A DNA stretch of 64,000 bases, taken from the NCBI GenBank assembly GCA_964035775.1, contig OZ038318.1, positions 7,182,617 through 7,246,616 of the forward strand. Direction: 5' to 3'. The notes beneath the pieces are model-generated. The model ran no database searches, was not told the origin of the DNA, and saw only the letters and a program-made list of their open reading frames with translations. The stretch comes from Osedax frankpressi. Taxonomy: Eukaryota > Annelida > Polychaeta > Sabellida > Siboglinidae. Below are positions 32,001 to 47,306 of the stretch, piece after piece; positions within the stretch are counted from its first letter, which is position 1, and each line of letters begins with the position of its first letter. The position numbers and the translations under genes were made by a program.

Positions 32001-35000
32001 GGCGGACGTTATCGTGGGGATGAGGTCGAAGTCTCCGTCGTCGTCATCGGAAGAGGAGGACGTTGAGGAAGGCGAGGAGGATGATGAGGTGGATGTGTAC
32101 TTTGAGGCTACGGCGATATACCGCCGGGCGGCTTCGACAACGAAGAGTCGACTGTGTTCGTCGAAGTATGCCGACGTAAGCAATTGCGTCGACATCATCA
32201 GCGAATCATGACGTTGTAGGGTAGACTGGGGTGGAGTGAGGGGCGTGGTTAGAAGTGAGGGGCGTGGTTAGGAGAGATGGACGTAGTTAGGCGAGAGGGC
32301 GTGGTTAGGAGATAGGGGCGTGGTTAGTGCTTGTAGACATCACTAGAGAGATATTGCATTGTATAGTAGACTGGGATGGTTGGAAGTGTAAATGGAGTTG
32401 ATAAGAGGAGGAGTCTTGGTAAGGAGGTGGGGGCTTGATAAGGAGGTGGGGGCTTGATAAAGAGGGAGAATATGGGATTACAAAGATCAAATATGTTTAA
32501 TTGGAACTGGGATTACATTTGCATGGATATGTGGGGTTATTGTAATCTCCACTAGGGGCGGATCTACCTGAATGGGGGCTCCACTTGTGTCGGTCCCCAG
32601 TAGCCAGGCATATAATCGGCGATTTAGTGATATGTCCCTTCTCAACACCACCTAGCGGGAGAAATTTGTTACTGGGTTGTCGGAATTAATAATCGATAAA
32701 AGATGGAGGTAATCGATTCACACACGTTGGCATTCTTTTTAGAGATTCTAATTTAATATTTAAATAATTAGAAATTATTAATTTAATACTAAATAATTAG
32801 AATAATCTTTGACAAACCACCACTACTACCTCACCACTACCTCACTACTACCTCACCACTACCTCACTACTACCTCACTACTACCTCACTACTACCTCAC
32901 TACTACCTCACTACTACCTCACTACTACCTCACCACTACCTCACTACTACCTCACTACTACCTCACTACTACCTCACTACTACCTCACTATTACCTCACT
33001 ACTACCTCACTACTACCTCACTACTACCTCACTACTACCTCACTACTACCTCACCACTTCCTCACTACTACCTCACTACTACATTGTTACTACCTCACTA
33101 CTATCTCACTACTACCTCACTACTACCTCACTACTACCTCACTACTACCTCACCACTACCTCACTACTACCTCAGCACTACATCGGCACTACCTCAGCAC
33201 TACCTCACCACTACCTCACTACTACCACACCACTACCTCATCACTACCTCACTACTACCTCACCACTACCTCACTACTACCTCACCACTACCTCACTATT
33301 ACCTCACCACTACCTCATCACTACCTCACTACTACCTCAGCACTACCTCACCATTACCTCACCACTACCTCACCACAACCTCACCACAACCTCACCACTA
33401 TCTCACTACTACCTCACCACTACCTCACTACTACCTCACCACTACCTCACTACTACCTCAGCACTACCTCGGCACTACCTCATCATTACCTCACCACTAC
33501 CTCACTACTACCACACCACTACCTCATCACTACCTCACTACTACCTCACCACTACCTCACTACTACCTCACCACTACCTCACTATTACCTCACCACTATC
33601 TCACTATTACCTCACCACTACCTCACCACTACCTCACTATTACCTCACTACTACCTCATCACTACCTCACCACTACCTCACCACAACCTCACCACTATCT
33701 CACTACTACCTCACCACTACCTCACTACTACCTCACCACTACCTCACTACTACCTCAGCACTACCTCGGCACTACCTCATCATTACCTCACCACTACCTC
33801 ACTACTACCACACCACTACCTCATCACTACCTCACTACTACCTCACCACTACCTCACTACTACCTCACCACTACCTCACTATTACCTCACCACTATCTCA
33901 CTATTACCTCACCACTACCTCACCACTACCTCACTATTACCTCACCACTATCTCACTATTACCTCACCACTACCTCACCACTACCTCACTATTACCTCAC
34001 TACTACCTCACCACTACCTCACTACTACCTCACCACTGCCTCACTACTACCTCACCACTACCTCACTACTACCTCACCACTACCTCACTACTACCTCACC
34101 ACTACCTCACTACTACCTCACTACTACCTCAGCACTACCTCGGCACTACCTCACCATTACCTCACCACTATCTCACTACTACCTCACCACTACCTCACTA
34201 CTACCTCACCACTACCTCAGCCCTACCTCACCACTACCTCACTACTACCTCACCACTACCTCAGCCCTACCTCACCACTACCTCACTACTACCTCACCAC
34301 TATCTCACTACTACCTCACCACTACCTCACTACTACCTCACCACTACCTCACTACTACCTCACTACTACCTCACTACTACCTCACTACTACCTCACCACT
34401 ACCTCACTACTACCTCACTACTACCTCACTACTACCTCACTACTACCTCACTACTACCTCACTACTACCTCACTACTACCTCACTATTACCTCACTACTA
34501 CCTCACTACTACCTCACTACTACCTCACTACTACCTCACTACTACCTCACCACTTCCTCACTACTACCTCACTACTACCTTGTTACTACCTCACTACTAT
34601 CTCACTACTACCTCACTACTACCTCACTACTACCTCACCACTACCTCACTACTACCTCAGCACTACCTCGGCACTACCTCATCATTACCTCACCACTACC
34701 TCACTACTACCACACCACTACCTCATCACTACCTCACTACTACCTCACCACTACCTCACTACTACCTCACCACTACCTCACTATTACCTCACCACTACCT
34801 CATCACTACCTCACTACTACCTCAGCACTACCTCACCATTACCTCACCACTACCTCACCACAACCTCACTACTACCTCACTACTACCTCACCACTACCTC
34901 ACTACTACCTCACTACTACCTCACCACTACCTCACTACTACCTCAGCACTACCTCGGCACTACCTCATCATTACCTCACCACTACCTCACTACTACCACA

Positions 35001-38000
35001 CCACTACCTCATCACTACCTCACTACTACCTCACCACTACCTCACTACTACCTCACCACTACCTCACTATTACCTCACCACTATCTCACTATTACCTCAC
35101 CACTACCTCACCACTACCTCACTATTACCTCACTACTACCTCATCACTACCTCACCACTACCTCACCACTACCTCACCACAACCTCACCACTATCTCACT
35201 ACTACCTCACCACTACCTCACTACTACCTCACCACTACCTCACTACTACCTCAGCACTACCTCGGCACTACCTCATCATTACCTCACCACTACCTCACTA
35301 CTACCACACCACTACCTCATCACTACCTCACTACTACCTCACCACTACCTCACTACTACCTCACCACTACCTCACTATTACCTCACCACTATCTCACTAT
35401 TACCTCACCACTACCTCACCACTACCTCACTATTACCTCACTACTACCTCATCACTACCTCACCACTACCTCACCACAACCTCACCACTATCTCACTACT
35501 ACCTCACCACTACCTCACTACTACCTCACCACTACCTCACTACTACCTCAGCACTACCTCGGCACTACCTCATCATTACCTCACCACTACCTCACTACTA
35601 CCACACCACTACCTCATCACTACCTCACTACTACCTCACCACTACCTCACTACTACCTCACCACTACCTCACTATTACCTCACCACTATCTCACTATTAC
35701 CTCACCACTATCTCACTACTACCTCACCACTACCTCACCACTACCTCACTACTACCTCACCACTACCTCAGCCCTACCTCACCACTACCTCACTACTACC
35801 TCACCACTACCTCAGCCCTACCTCACCACTACCTCACTACTACCTCACCACTATCTCACTACTACCTCACCACTACCTCACTACTACCTCACCACTACCT
35901 CACTACTACCTCACTACTACCTCACTACTACCTCACTACTACCTCACTACTACCTCACCACTACCTCACTACTACCTCACTACTACCTCACTACTACCTC
36001 ACTACTACCTCACTACTACCTCACTACTACCTCACTACTACCTCACTACTACCTCACTACTACCTCACTACTACCTCACTACTACCTCACTACTACCTCA
36101 CCACTTCCTCACTACTACCTCACTACTACCTTGTTACTACCTCACTACTATCTCACTACTACCTCACTACTACCTCACTACTACCTCACCACTACCTCAC
36201 TACTACCTCAGCACTACCTCGGCACTACCTCATCATTACCTCACCACTACCTCACTACTACCACACCACTACCTCATCACTACCTCACTACTACCTCACC
36301 ACTACCTCACTACTACCTCACCACTACCTCACTATTACCTCACCACTACCTCATCACTACCTCACTACTACCTCAGCACTACCTCACCATTACCTCACCA
36401 CTACCTCACCACAACCTCACTACTACCTCACTACTACCTCACCACTACCTCACTACTACCTCACTACTACCTCACCACTACCTCACTACTACCTCAGCAA
36501 TACCTCGGCACTACCTCATCATTACCTCACCACTACCTCACTACTACCACACCACTACCTCATCACTACCTCACTACTACCTCACCACTACCTCACTACT
36601 ACCTCACCACTACCTCACTATTACCTCACCACTATCTCACTATTACCTCACCACTACCTCACCACTACCTCACTATTACCTCACTACTACCTCATCACTA
36701 CTTCACCACTACCTCACCGCTACCTCACCACAACCTCACCACTATCTCACTACTACCTCACCACTACCTCACTACTACCTCACCACTACCTCACTACTAC
36801 CTCAGCACTACCTCGGCACTACCTCATCATTACCTCACCACTACCTCACTACTACCACACCACTACCTCATCACTACCTCACTACTACCTCACCACTACC
36901 TCACTACTACCTCACCACTACCTCACTATTACCTCACCACTATCTCACTATTACCTCACCACTACCTCACCACTACCTCACTATTACCTCACTACTACCT
37001 CATCACTACCTCACCACTACCTCACCACAACCTCACCACTATCTCACTACTACCTCACCACTACCTCACTACTACCTCACCACTACCTCACTACTACCTC
37101 AGCACTACCTCGGCACTACCTCATCATTACCTCACCACTACCTCACTACTACCACACCACTACCTCATCACTACCTCACTACTACCTCACCACTACCTCA
37201 CTACTACCTCACCACTACCTCACTATTACCTCACCACTATCTCACTATTACCTCACCACTACCTCACCACTACCTCACTATTACCTCACCACTATCTCAC
37301 TATTACCTCACCACTACCTCACCACTACCTCACTATTACCTCACTACTACCTCACCACTACCTCACTACTACCTCACCACTGCCTCACTACTACCTCACC
37401 ACTACCTCACTACTACCTCACCACTACCTCACTACTACCTCACCACTACCTCACTACTACCTCACTACTACCTCAGCACTACCTCGGCACTACCTCACCA
37501 TTACCTCACCACTATCTCACTACTACCTCACCACTACCTCACTACTACCTCACCACTACCTCAGCCCTACCTCACCACTACCTCACTACTACCTCACCAC
37601 TACCTCACCACTACCTCAGCCCTACCTCACCACTACCTCACCACTACCTCACTACTACCTCACTACTACCTCACCACTACCTCACTACTACCTCACTACT
37701 ACCTCACCACTACCTCACTACTACCTCACCACTACCTCATCACTACCTCACTACTACCTCACCACTACCTCACTACTACCTCACTACTACCTCACCACTA
37801 CCTCACCACTACCTCACTACTACCTCACCACTACCTCATCACTACCTCACTACTACCTCACTACTACCTCACCATTACCTCACCACTATCTCACAACTAC
37901 CTCACCACTACCTCACTACTACCTCACCACTACCTCATCACTACCTCACTACTACCTCACTACTACCTCACCACTATCTCACTACTACCTCACTACTACC

Positions 38001-41000
38001 TAACTACTACCTCACCACTACCTCACTACTACCTAACTACTACCTCACCACTACCTCACTACTACCTCACTACTACCTCACCACTACCTCACCACTACCT
38101 CATCACTACCTCACTATTATCTCACCACTACCTCACTACTACCTCACTACTACCTCACCACTACCTCACTACTACCTCACCACTACCTCACTACTACCTA
38201 ACTACTACCTCACCACTACCTCACTACTACCTCACTACTACCTCACCACTACCTCACCACTACCTCATCACTACCTCACTATTATCTCACCACTACCTCA
38301 CTACTACCTCACTACTACCTCACCACTACCTCACTACTACCTCACCACTACCTCACCACTACCTAACTACTACCTCACCACTACCTCACTACTACCTAAC
38401 TACTACCTCACCACTACCTCACTACTACCTCACTACTACCTCACTACTACCTCACTACTATATCACTACTACCTCACCACTACCTCACTACTACCTAACT
38501 ACTACCTCACCACTACCTCACTACTACCTCACTACTACCTCACTACTACCTCACTACTATATCACTACTACCTCACCACTACCTCACTACTACCTCACTA
38601 CTACCTCACCACTACCTCACTACTACCTCACCACTACCTCACTACTACCTAACTACTACCTCACCACTACCTCACTACTACCTCACTACTACCTCACCAC
38701 TACCTCACCACTACCTCATCACTACCTCACTATTATCTCACCACTACCTCACTACTACCTCACTACTACCTCACCACTACCTCACTACTACCTCACCACT
38801 ACCTCACTACTACCTAACTACTACCTCACCACTACCTCACTACTACCTCACTACTACCTCACCACTACCTCACCACTACCTCATCACTACCTCACCACTA
38901 TCTCACCACTACCTCACCACTACCTCACTACTACCTCACCACTACCTCACTACTACCTCACCACTACTTCACTACTACCTAACTACTACCTCACCACTAC
39001 CTCACTACTACCTCACTACTACCTCACCACTACCTCACCACTACCTCACTACTATATCACTACTACCTCACCACTACCTCACTACTACCTCACTACTACC
39101 TCACCACTACCTCACTACTACCTCACCACTACCTCACTACTACCTAACTACTACCTCACCACTACCTCACTACTACCTCACTACTACCTCACCACTACCT
39201 CATCACTACCTCATCACTACCTCACTATTATCTCACCACTACCTCACTACTACCTCACTACTACCTCACCACTACCTCACTACTACCTCACCACTACCTC
39301 ACTACTACCTAACTACTACCTCACCACTACCTCACTACTACCTCACTACTACCTCACTACTACCTCACTACTATATCACTACTACCTCACTACTACCTCA
39401 CCACTACCTCACCACTACCTCACCACTACCTCACCACTATCTCACCACTACCTCACCACTACCTCACTACTACCTCACCACTACCTCACTACTACCTCAC
39501 CACTACCTCACTACTACCTAACTACTACCTCACCACTACCTCACTACTACCTCACTACTACCTCACCACTACCTCACCACTACCTCACCACTACCTCACT
39601 ACTAACTCACTACTACCTCACTACTACCTCACTATTACCTCACTACTACCTCACCACTACCTCACCACTACCTCACTATTACCTCACCACTACCTCACCA
39701 CTACCTCACCACTACCTCACCATTACCTCACCACTATCTCACTACTACCTCACTACTATATCACTACTACCTCATCACTAACTCACTACTACCTCACCAC
39801 TACCTCACTACTACCTCACTACTACCTCACTACTTCCTCACCACTACCTCACCACTACCTCACTACTACCTCACCACTACCTCACTACTACCTCACTACT
39901 ACCTGACCACTACCTCACTACTACCTCACCACTACCTCACTACTACCTCACTACTACCTCACTACTACCTCACTACTACCTCACTACTACCTCACTACTA
40001 CCTCACCACTACCTCACCACTACCTCACTACTACCTCACTACTACCTCACCACTACCTCACCACTACCTCACTACTACCTCACTACTACCTCACCACTAC
40101 CTCACCACTGCCTCACCACTAACTCACTACTACCTCACCACTACCTCATCACTACCTCACCACTACCTCACCACTACCTCACTACTACCTCACTACTACC
40201 TCACCACTACCTCACTACTACCTCACTACTACCTCACCACTACCTCACTACTACCTCACCACTACCTCACCACTACCTCACCACTACCTCACCACTACCT
40301 CACCACTGCCTCACCACTAACTCACTACTACCTCACCACTACCTCATCACTACCTCACCACTACCTCACTACTACCTCACTACTACCTCACTACTACCTC
40401 ACTACTACCTCACCACTACCTCACTACTACCTCACTACTACCTCACCACTACCTCACTACTACCTCACCACTACCTCACCACTACCTCACCACTACCTCA
40501 CCACTACCTCACCACTGCCTCACCACTAACTCACTACTACCTCACCACTACCTCATCACTACCTCACCACTACCTCATCACTACCTCACTACTACCTCAC
40601 TACTACCTCACTACTACCTCACTACTACCTCACCACTACCTCACCACTACCTCACCACTACCTCACTACTACCTCACTACTACCTCACCACTACCTCACC
40701 ACTACCTCACCACTACCTCACCACAACCTCACCACTACCTCACTACTACCTCACCACTGCCTCACCACTACCTCACCACTATCTCACTACTACCTCACCA
40801 CTATCTCACTACTACCTCACCACTACCTCACCACTACCTCACTACTACCTCACTATTACCTCACCACTACCTCACTACTACCTCACCACTACCTCACCAC
40901 TACCTCACTACTACCTCACCACTGCCTCACCACTACCTCACCACTACCTCATCACTACCTCGTCACTACCTCACTACTACCTCACTACTACCTCACCACT

Positions 41001-44000
41001 GCCTCACCACTACCTCACCACTATCTCACTACTACCTCACCACTATCTCACTACTACCTCACCACTACCTCACCACTACCTCACTACTACCTCACTATTA
41101 CCTCACCACTACCTCACTACTACCTAACTACTACCTCACCACTACCTCACCACTACCTCACTACTACCTCACTATTACCTCACCACTACCTCACTACTAC
41201 CTAACTACTACCTCACCACTACCTCACCACTACCTCACTACTACCTCACCACTACCTCACCACTACCTCACTACTACCTCACCACTGCCTCACCACTACC
41301 TCACCACTACCTCATCACTACCTCGCCACTACCTCACTACTACCTCACCACTACCTCACCACTACCTCACTACTACCTCACCACTGCCTCACCACTACCT
41401 CACCACTACCTCATCACTACCTCGTCACTACCTCACTACTACCTCACTACTACCTCACCACTACCTCACCACTACCTCACTACTACCTCACCACTACCTC
41501 ACCAATACCTCACCACTACCTAACCACTACCTCACTACTACCTAACTACTACCTCACCACTGCCCAACTGACCTGTATAGCAGAGGTCACTAGAGTTTGT
41601 CTGTCTTCGGAGAGGAGTAGTTGACGATGCATAGGAAGACTTATGAGAATAAGATCGAGAGCTGACCTCTGAACTAGAATGTTATGGTCTTGCACCGAGA
41701 GTGATAGAGCTGTGATCTGTAGGGTGGTGAGAGGTAAAGGGTTGAACGTGAGGGTGGGAGAGAGGGATAGATGGAAGGAGAGAGGGAGTGAAAAGGTGTA
41801 CGTAGGAATGGAACAATGGGAGAAGAGGAAGTGAGGAAAGGATGAAGCGATTTAAAGAATGTAGAAGGGATGGAAATGACCATATTGTCGATGTCAGATC
41901 CAATAAGGAATGGTTGCTCGTCCAATGATATTGTCTTGTCATAGTGCGCCAGGATGTACGAGATGCCTTGAAATCTATAAGAAGTGCAAATTGTATTATT
42001 CATAAATCATAATCAAGAAATTCTATTTACATCATTAATTCATTATGTATAACAATACAAATTCAATTACTAATTTCAAATTGTTCTTGAATTTATGCCA
42101 TCAAAATATATGAAATTTTATAAATCAACTTTGTAATCCTGAATTCATATTTATTGAATATATTTATCAGTGAACTCCTTATATTAGAAATAATATAAAA
42201 TATGAATACAAATATAAAATATATAGAATTGAGATATGAAATTTCTATATTTACATGCATTTTACTACAGACTTACTGTACTTCATAGTATAGTAATTTA
42301 ACAGAATATTAATAAAGATTGTATTCACTAACAATATAGTAATTATATAATACATAACTCTTATATAGCAATTATATACTAATTATACATACTCAATTAT
42401 AATACAATAATAATTGGTTTACACTATATTTAAAATTGTGAATCATAGAAATTAATTAAGTTTACATGAAATTGTCGAATTGTAATAAAATGTTGATTAC
42501 AAAATACGCAGATTTCACTTTTGGGTAATCGTAAGTCACTAAATGTAACAATAGTTACTAAATCAGTAATTCTCGATTGTCCGAATTTAAAACATCTTCG
42601 TATTCAATGGCATCAATTTTGTAAACATCTCAAAATTCGTCCATCCCAATAACGAGGCGGTAGAAATGTCGTCGAAAATTGGGGCAACGAAATTTGTACA
42701 ATCGAAATAACAAAAGGCAGTCACTGTCGCTCGGGTTCCGTCGCTCGGGTTCCGTCGCTCGCATTATATTCAACGCTACAATTATCGCGCGGAATTTACC
42801 TGATTTTGCTATTGGAACTGACGCATTTCCAGAGACAAGAGTAGAAGTAGTCAATACCGCAGCATGATGACACTTTCTCCAACAGAGAATTGGTACTGAA
42901 GCAAATGCGATTAGAATAAACAGGGTGATAAGGAGATAAGAGAGGAGGTGATAAGGAGATAAGAGAGGAGGTGATAAGGTATGTAAGCGATGATATGGTA
43001 AGGCGGTAAGGTGGTAGGAGATAGGGAGATAAGGTAATAAGATAGTAGAAAGATGAAGTGATAAGGGGATAAAGAGATAATGTAGCAAGGTGGTAAGGTG
43101 ATAAGGAGGTCAAATGGAAAGGAGATAAGGTGATAAGATGTAAAGGAGATAAGGTGGTAAGATGTATAAGAGATAAGGTGATAAGATGTAAAGGAGATAA
43201 GGTGGTAAGATGTAAAGGAGATAAGGTGATATGAAGTAAAGGAAATAAGGTGATAAGATGTAAAGGAGATAAGGTGATAAGATGTAAAGGAGATAAGGTG
43301 ATAAGATGTAAAGGAGATAAGGTGGTAAGATGTAAAGGAGATAAGGTGGTAAGATGTAAAGGAGATAAGGTGGTAAGATGTATAAGAGATAAGGTGATAA
43401 GATGTAAAGGAGATAAGGTGGTAAGATGTAAAGGAGATAAGGTGATATGAAGTAAAGGAAATAAGGTGATAAGATGTAAAGGAGATAAGGTGATAAGATG
43501 TAAAGGAGATAAGGTGATAAGATGTAAAGGAGATAAGGTGGTAAGATGTAAAGGAGATAAGGTGGTAAGATGTAAAGGAGATAAGGTGGTAAGATGTAAA
43601 GGAGATAAGGTGATAAGATGTAAAGGAGATAAGGTGATAAGATGTAAAGGATATAAGGTGGTAAGATGTAAAGGAGATAAGATGTAAAGGAGATAAGGTG
43701 GTAAGATGTAAAGGAGATAATATGATAAGATGTAAAGGAGATAAGGTGATAATATGTAAAGGAGATAAGATGATAAGGTAGTGAGGTGGTAACAAACCGG
43801 TCATAGATGACCCCGGTGTCCTCGAGCCCTGGTAGCAAACCCTGGATGGCGCCAGTCAATGCAGTACGAAGGTCGTGACCCAGTGGCAGGAAATGAGACT
43901 CAAATAAAGATAACAGAGCCGGTTTCACATTAATAGCCGAGTAGGATAGTATAGGGAACAGACCAGCACTGTCATATTGTGTAGGCGTGTGTGTAGGCGT

Positions 44001-47000
44001 GTGTGTAGGCGTGTGTGTAGGCGTGTGTGTAGGCATGTGTGTAGGCGTGTGTGTAGGCGTGTATGTAGACGTGTATGTAGGCGTGTAGTAGGCGTGTGTG
44101 TAGGCGTGTAAGTAGGCGTGTATGTAGACGTGTGTGTAGTCGAGTGCGTAGACGTGTATGTAGACGTGTATGTAGGCGTGTAGTAGGCGTGTGTGTAGGC
44201 CTGTGTGTAGGCGTGTGTGTAGGCGTGTGTGTATGCATGTGTGTAGGCACGTATTTAGGCGTGTATGTAGGCGTGTATGTAGACATGTGTAGGCGTGTGT
44301 GTAGGCGTGTAAGTAGGCATGTGTGTAGGCGTGTGTGTAGGCGTGCGTGTAGGCGTGTGTGTAGGCGTGTGTGTAGAGGTATGTGTAGACATGTATGTAG
44401 GCGTGTATGTAGGCGTTTAAGTAGTCGTGTGTGTAGGCGTGTAAGTAGGCGTGTATGTAGGCGTGTAAGTAGGCGTGTATGTAGGCGTGTAAGTAGTCGT
44501 GTGTGTAGGCGTGTGTGTAGGCGTGCGTGTAGGCGTGTGTGTAGGCGTGTGTGTAGAGGTATGTGTAGACATGTATGTAGGCGTGTATGTAGGCGTGTAA
44601 GTAGTCGTGTGTGTAGGCGTGTAAGTAGGCGTGTGTGTAGGCGTGTGTGTAGAGGTGTGTGTAGACGTGTATGTAGGCGTGTATGTAGGCTTCTATGTAG
44701 GCGAGTGTGCAGACGTATGTGTAGACGTGTATGTAGGCGTGTATGAAGGCGTGTAAGTAGGCGTGTGTGTAGGCGTGAATGTAGGCGTGTAAGTAGGCGT
44801 ATGTAAAGGCGTGTAAGTAGGCGTGTGTGTAGGCGTATAAGTAGGCGTGTGTGTAAGCGTGTATGTAGTCGTGTATTTAGTCGTGTATGTAGGCGTGTAT
44901 GTAGACATGTGTGTAGATGTATGTAGGAGTGTATGTAGGTGAGTATGTAGACGTGTGTGTAGACGTGTGTGTAGATGTGTGTGTAGGCGTGTATGTAGGT
45001 GAGTATGTAGACGTGTGTGTAGACGTGTGTGTAGATGTGTGTGTAGGCGTGTATGTAGGTGTGTGTGTGTAGGCGTATGTGTAGGTGTGTGTAGGTAGGT
45101 GTGTAGGTGTGCATATGTATAAGTGTGTGTATAGTGGGTGTAGGCGTAATTATTATATATATGTTGATATTAAATCAGTTAATATTAGATTTACAATAAA
45201 CAATTATTTTCTCAAGTGCTCAATAGAGGAGGTAGGTAACATGTGTCAGGGTATGTGTCAGGGTATGTGTCAGGGTATGTGTCAAGGTATATGTCAGGGT
45301 ATATGTCAGGGTATGTGTCAGGGTGTATATCAGGGTATGTATCAGAGTATGTGTCAGGGTATATGTCAGGGTATATGTCAGGGTATATGTCAGGGTATAT
45401 GTCATGGTATATGTCAGGGTATGTGTCAGGGTATATGCCAGGGTATGTGGCAGGGTATATGTCAGGGTATGTGTCAGGGCACATGTCAGGGTATGTGTCA
45501 GGGTATGTGTCAAGAAGGACTAGAAATAGGATGATATGCTAACCAATATGTGAATAAGTCATTTGCTAGACGACGTGTACCAATGCACTTAAATATCAGA
45601 TCATAGGTTTCCAGCACCTGAAGGTTAGTGAAGGTTATAGGGAGAGGGAGAGGGAGAGGGAGAGGGAGAGGGAGAGGGAGAGGGAGAGGGAGAGGGAGAG
45701 GGAGATAGGGAGAGAGGGAGAGAGGGAGAGAGGGAGAGGGAGAGGGAGAGGGAGAGGGAGAGGGAGAGGGAGAGGGAGAGGGAGAGGGAGAGAGGGAGAG
45801 AGGGAGAGAGGGAGAGAGGGATAGAGGGAGAGAGGGAGAGAGGGAGAGAGGGAGAGAGGGAGAGGGAGAGGGAGAGGGAGAGGGAGAGGGAGAGGGAGAG
45901 GGAGAGGGAGAGGGAGAGGGAGAGGGAGAGGGAGAGGGAGAGGAGAGGGAGAGGGAGAGGGAGAGGGAGAGGGAGAGGGAGAGGGAGAGGGAGAGGGAGA
46001 GGGAGAGGGAGAGCTATATTGAATATATAATTCTATGATTATTTATAAATTAAATATAAAATTACAATTATTTTTAATAAAATTAATCTCAATCAATGAT
46101 TTGACTTGATTGCATAACAAAAATAAATTCATTGATTTTAAATTTTTATATACTTTTATATACAAAAATAATGTTGTCTTAAAGGTGTTACGTAAGAAAA
46201 GATATATATGAAATCATGGTAAGTTCAGAAAATCAATAACATTCTTCTTAAATATTTCCAATTTCTTTATTGAAATTATCTTTTTTGGGAGACTTTCAAG
46301 CAATATTAATTTGTTCTACCCAGAAAATATATTAGTAGCAATGTTTTCAAAAATTTTATTTGATTTTTTTAAATATTAGTTTATTTTCTAGATATTTTAG
46401 AATTCTTCTATGGAAACGAGTTGAATCAGTTGAATCTAATAAATAAATACATTTATCTTCGGTTTTTCAGAATATTTTTGATATTTATGATATTTAAATT
46501 ATTATTTCGGGATTATCAGTATTTAATTTTATAGTAATCGCAGATTGATCTGATATTCAATTTTCATTATGTTTATTTTAATCAAGTTTGATTTTGATAT
46601 ATGCGTATGGTTTTGATGAATGCATACAAATTACTGTTTATAATACACATGTATATTAGAATTCCGATATCATAACGTTATTATTTGATTGACCGAGAGA
46701 AATAAGGAGATTAAAATTCATAATAGGATTTACTCAGCGAGGGGGAGGGGGTGGGTGGTCGTAGTGTTTTGTTTAAAATACCAGAGGCACTCTTTATAGG
46801 CATACTGGAGATGATTTGGCTATTCGTATTATTTATTAGTATATACATCATTAGATATTACAATACTATTTAGTGTATGATATGAGGAGTGCATTATTAA
46901 AGAGAGAAATTATGAAATATTATAATTAACCAAATCTGAGGTGATATTTACCATCTCAGAATTTAACTTCACGGCATCGCAACAAATAAAAAGGTGGCAT

Positions 47001-47231
47001 AATCTATTGAAAAAATTGCTTACCAGCATTGTATAAATAAAACGTAAGGGTATGTATGTAAAATCACATTGTGGATAGTTAAGGTGGAATGTGTATTAAA
47101 TATATTGAAATCAGATGCAATGCCTTCAATAATATTGAACTAAATAAGCAAAATAGTTCAATTCTAATTTCATTTATTGAAATTATTTCAAATACATTTG
47201 AAAATTTAATTTTATTGTTTATTTGATCATT

Positions 47232-47306
<75 letters not shown>

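Noticed and set aside
32809-39781. Overlapping plus-strand open frames of 1,947, 1,733 and 1,639 codons ([11 protein letters not shown] repeats)
   Set aside because: The 11-bp satellite unit has no stop triplet in any frame, so all three frames stay open automatically. The array lies inside an intron between two in-phase DOP1 exons on the opposite strand.
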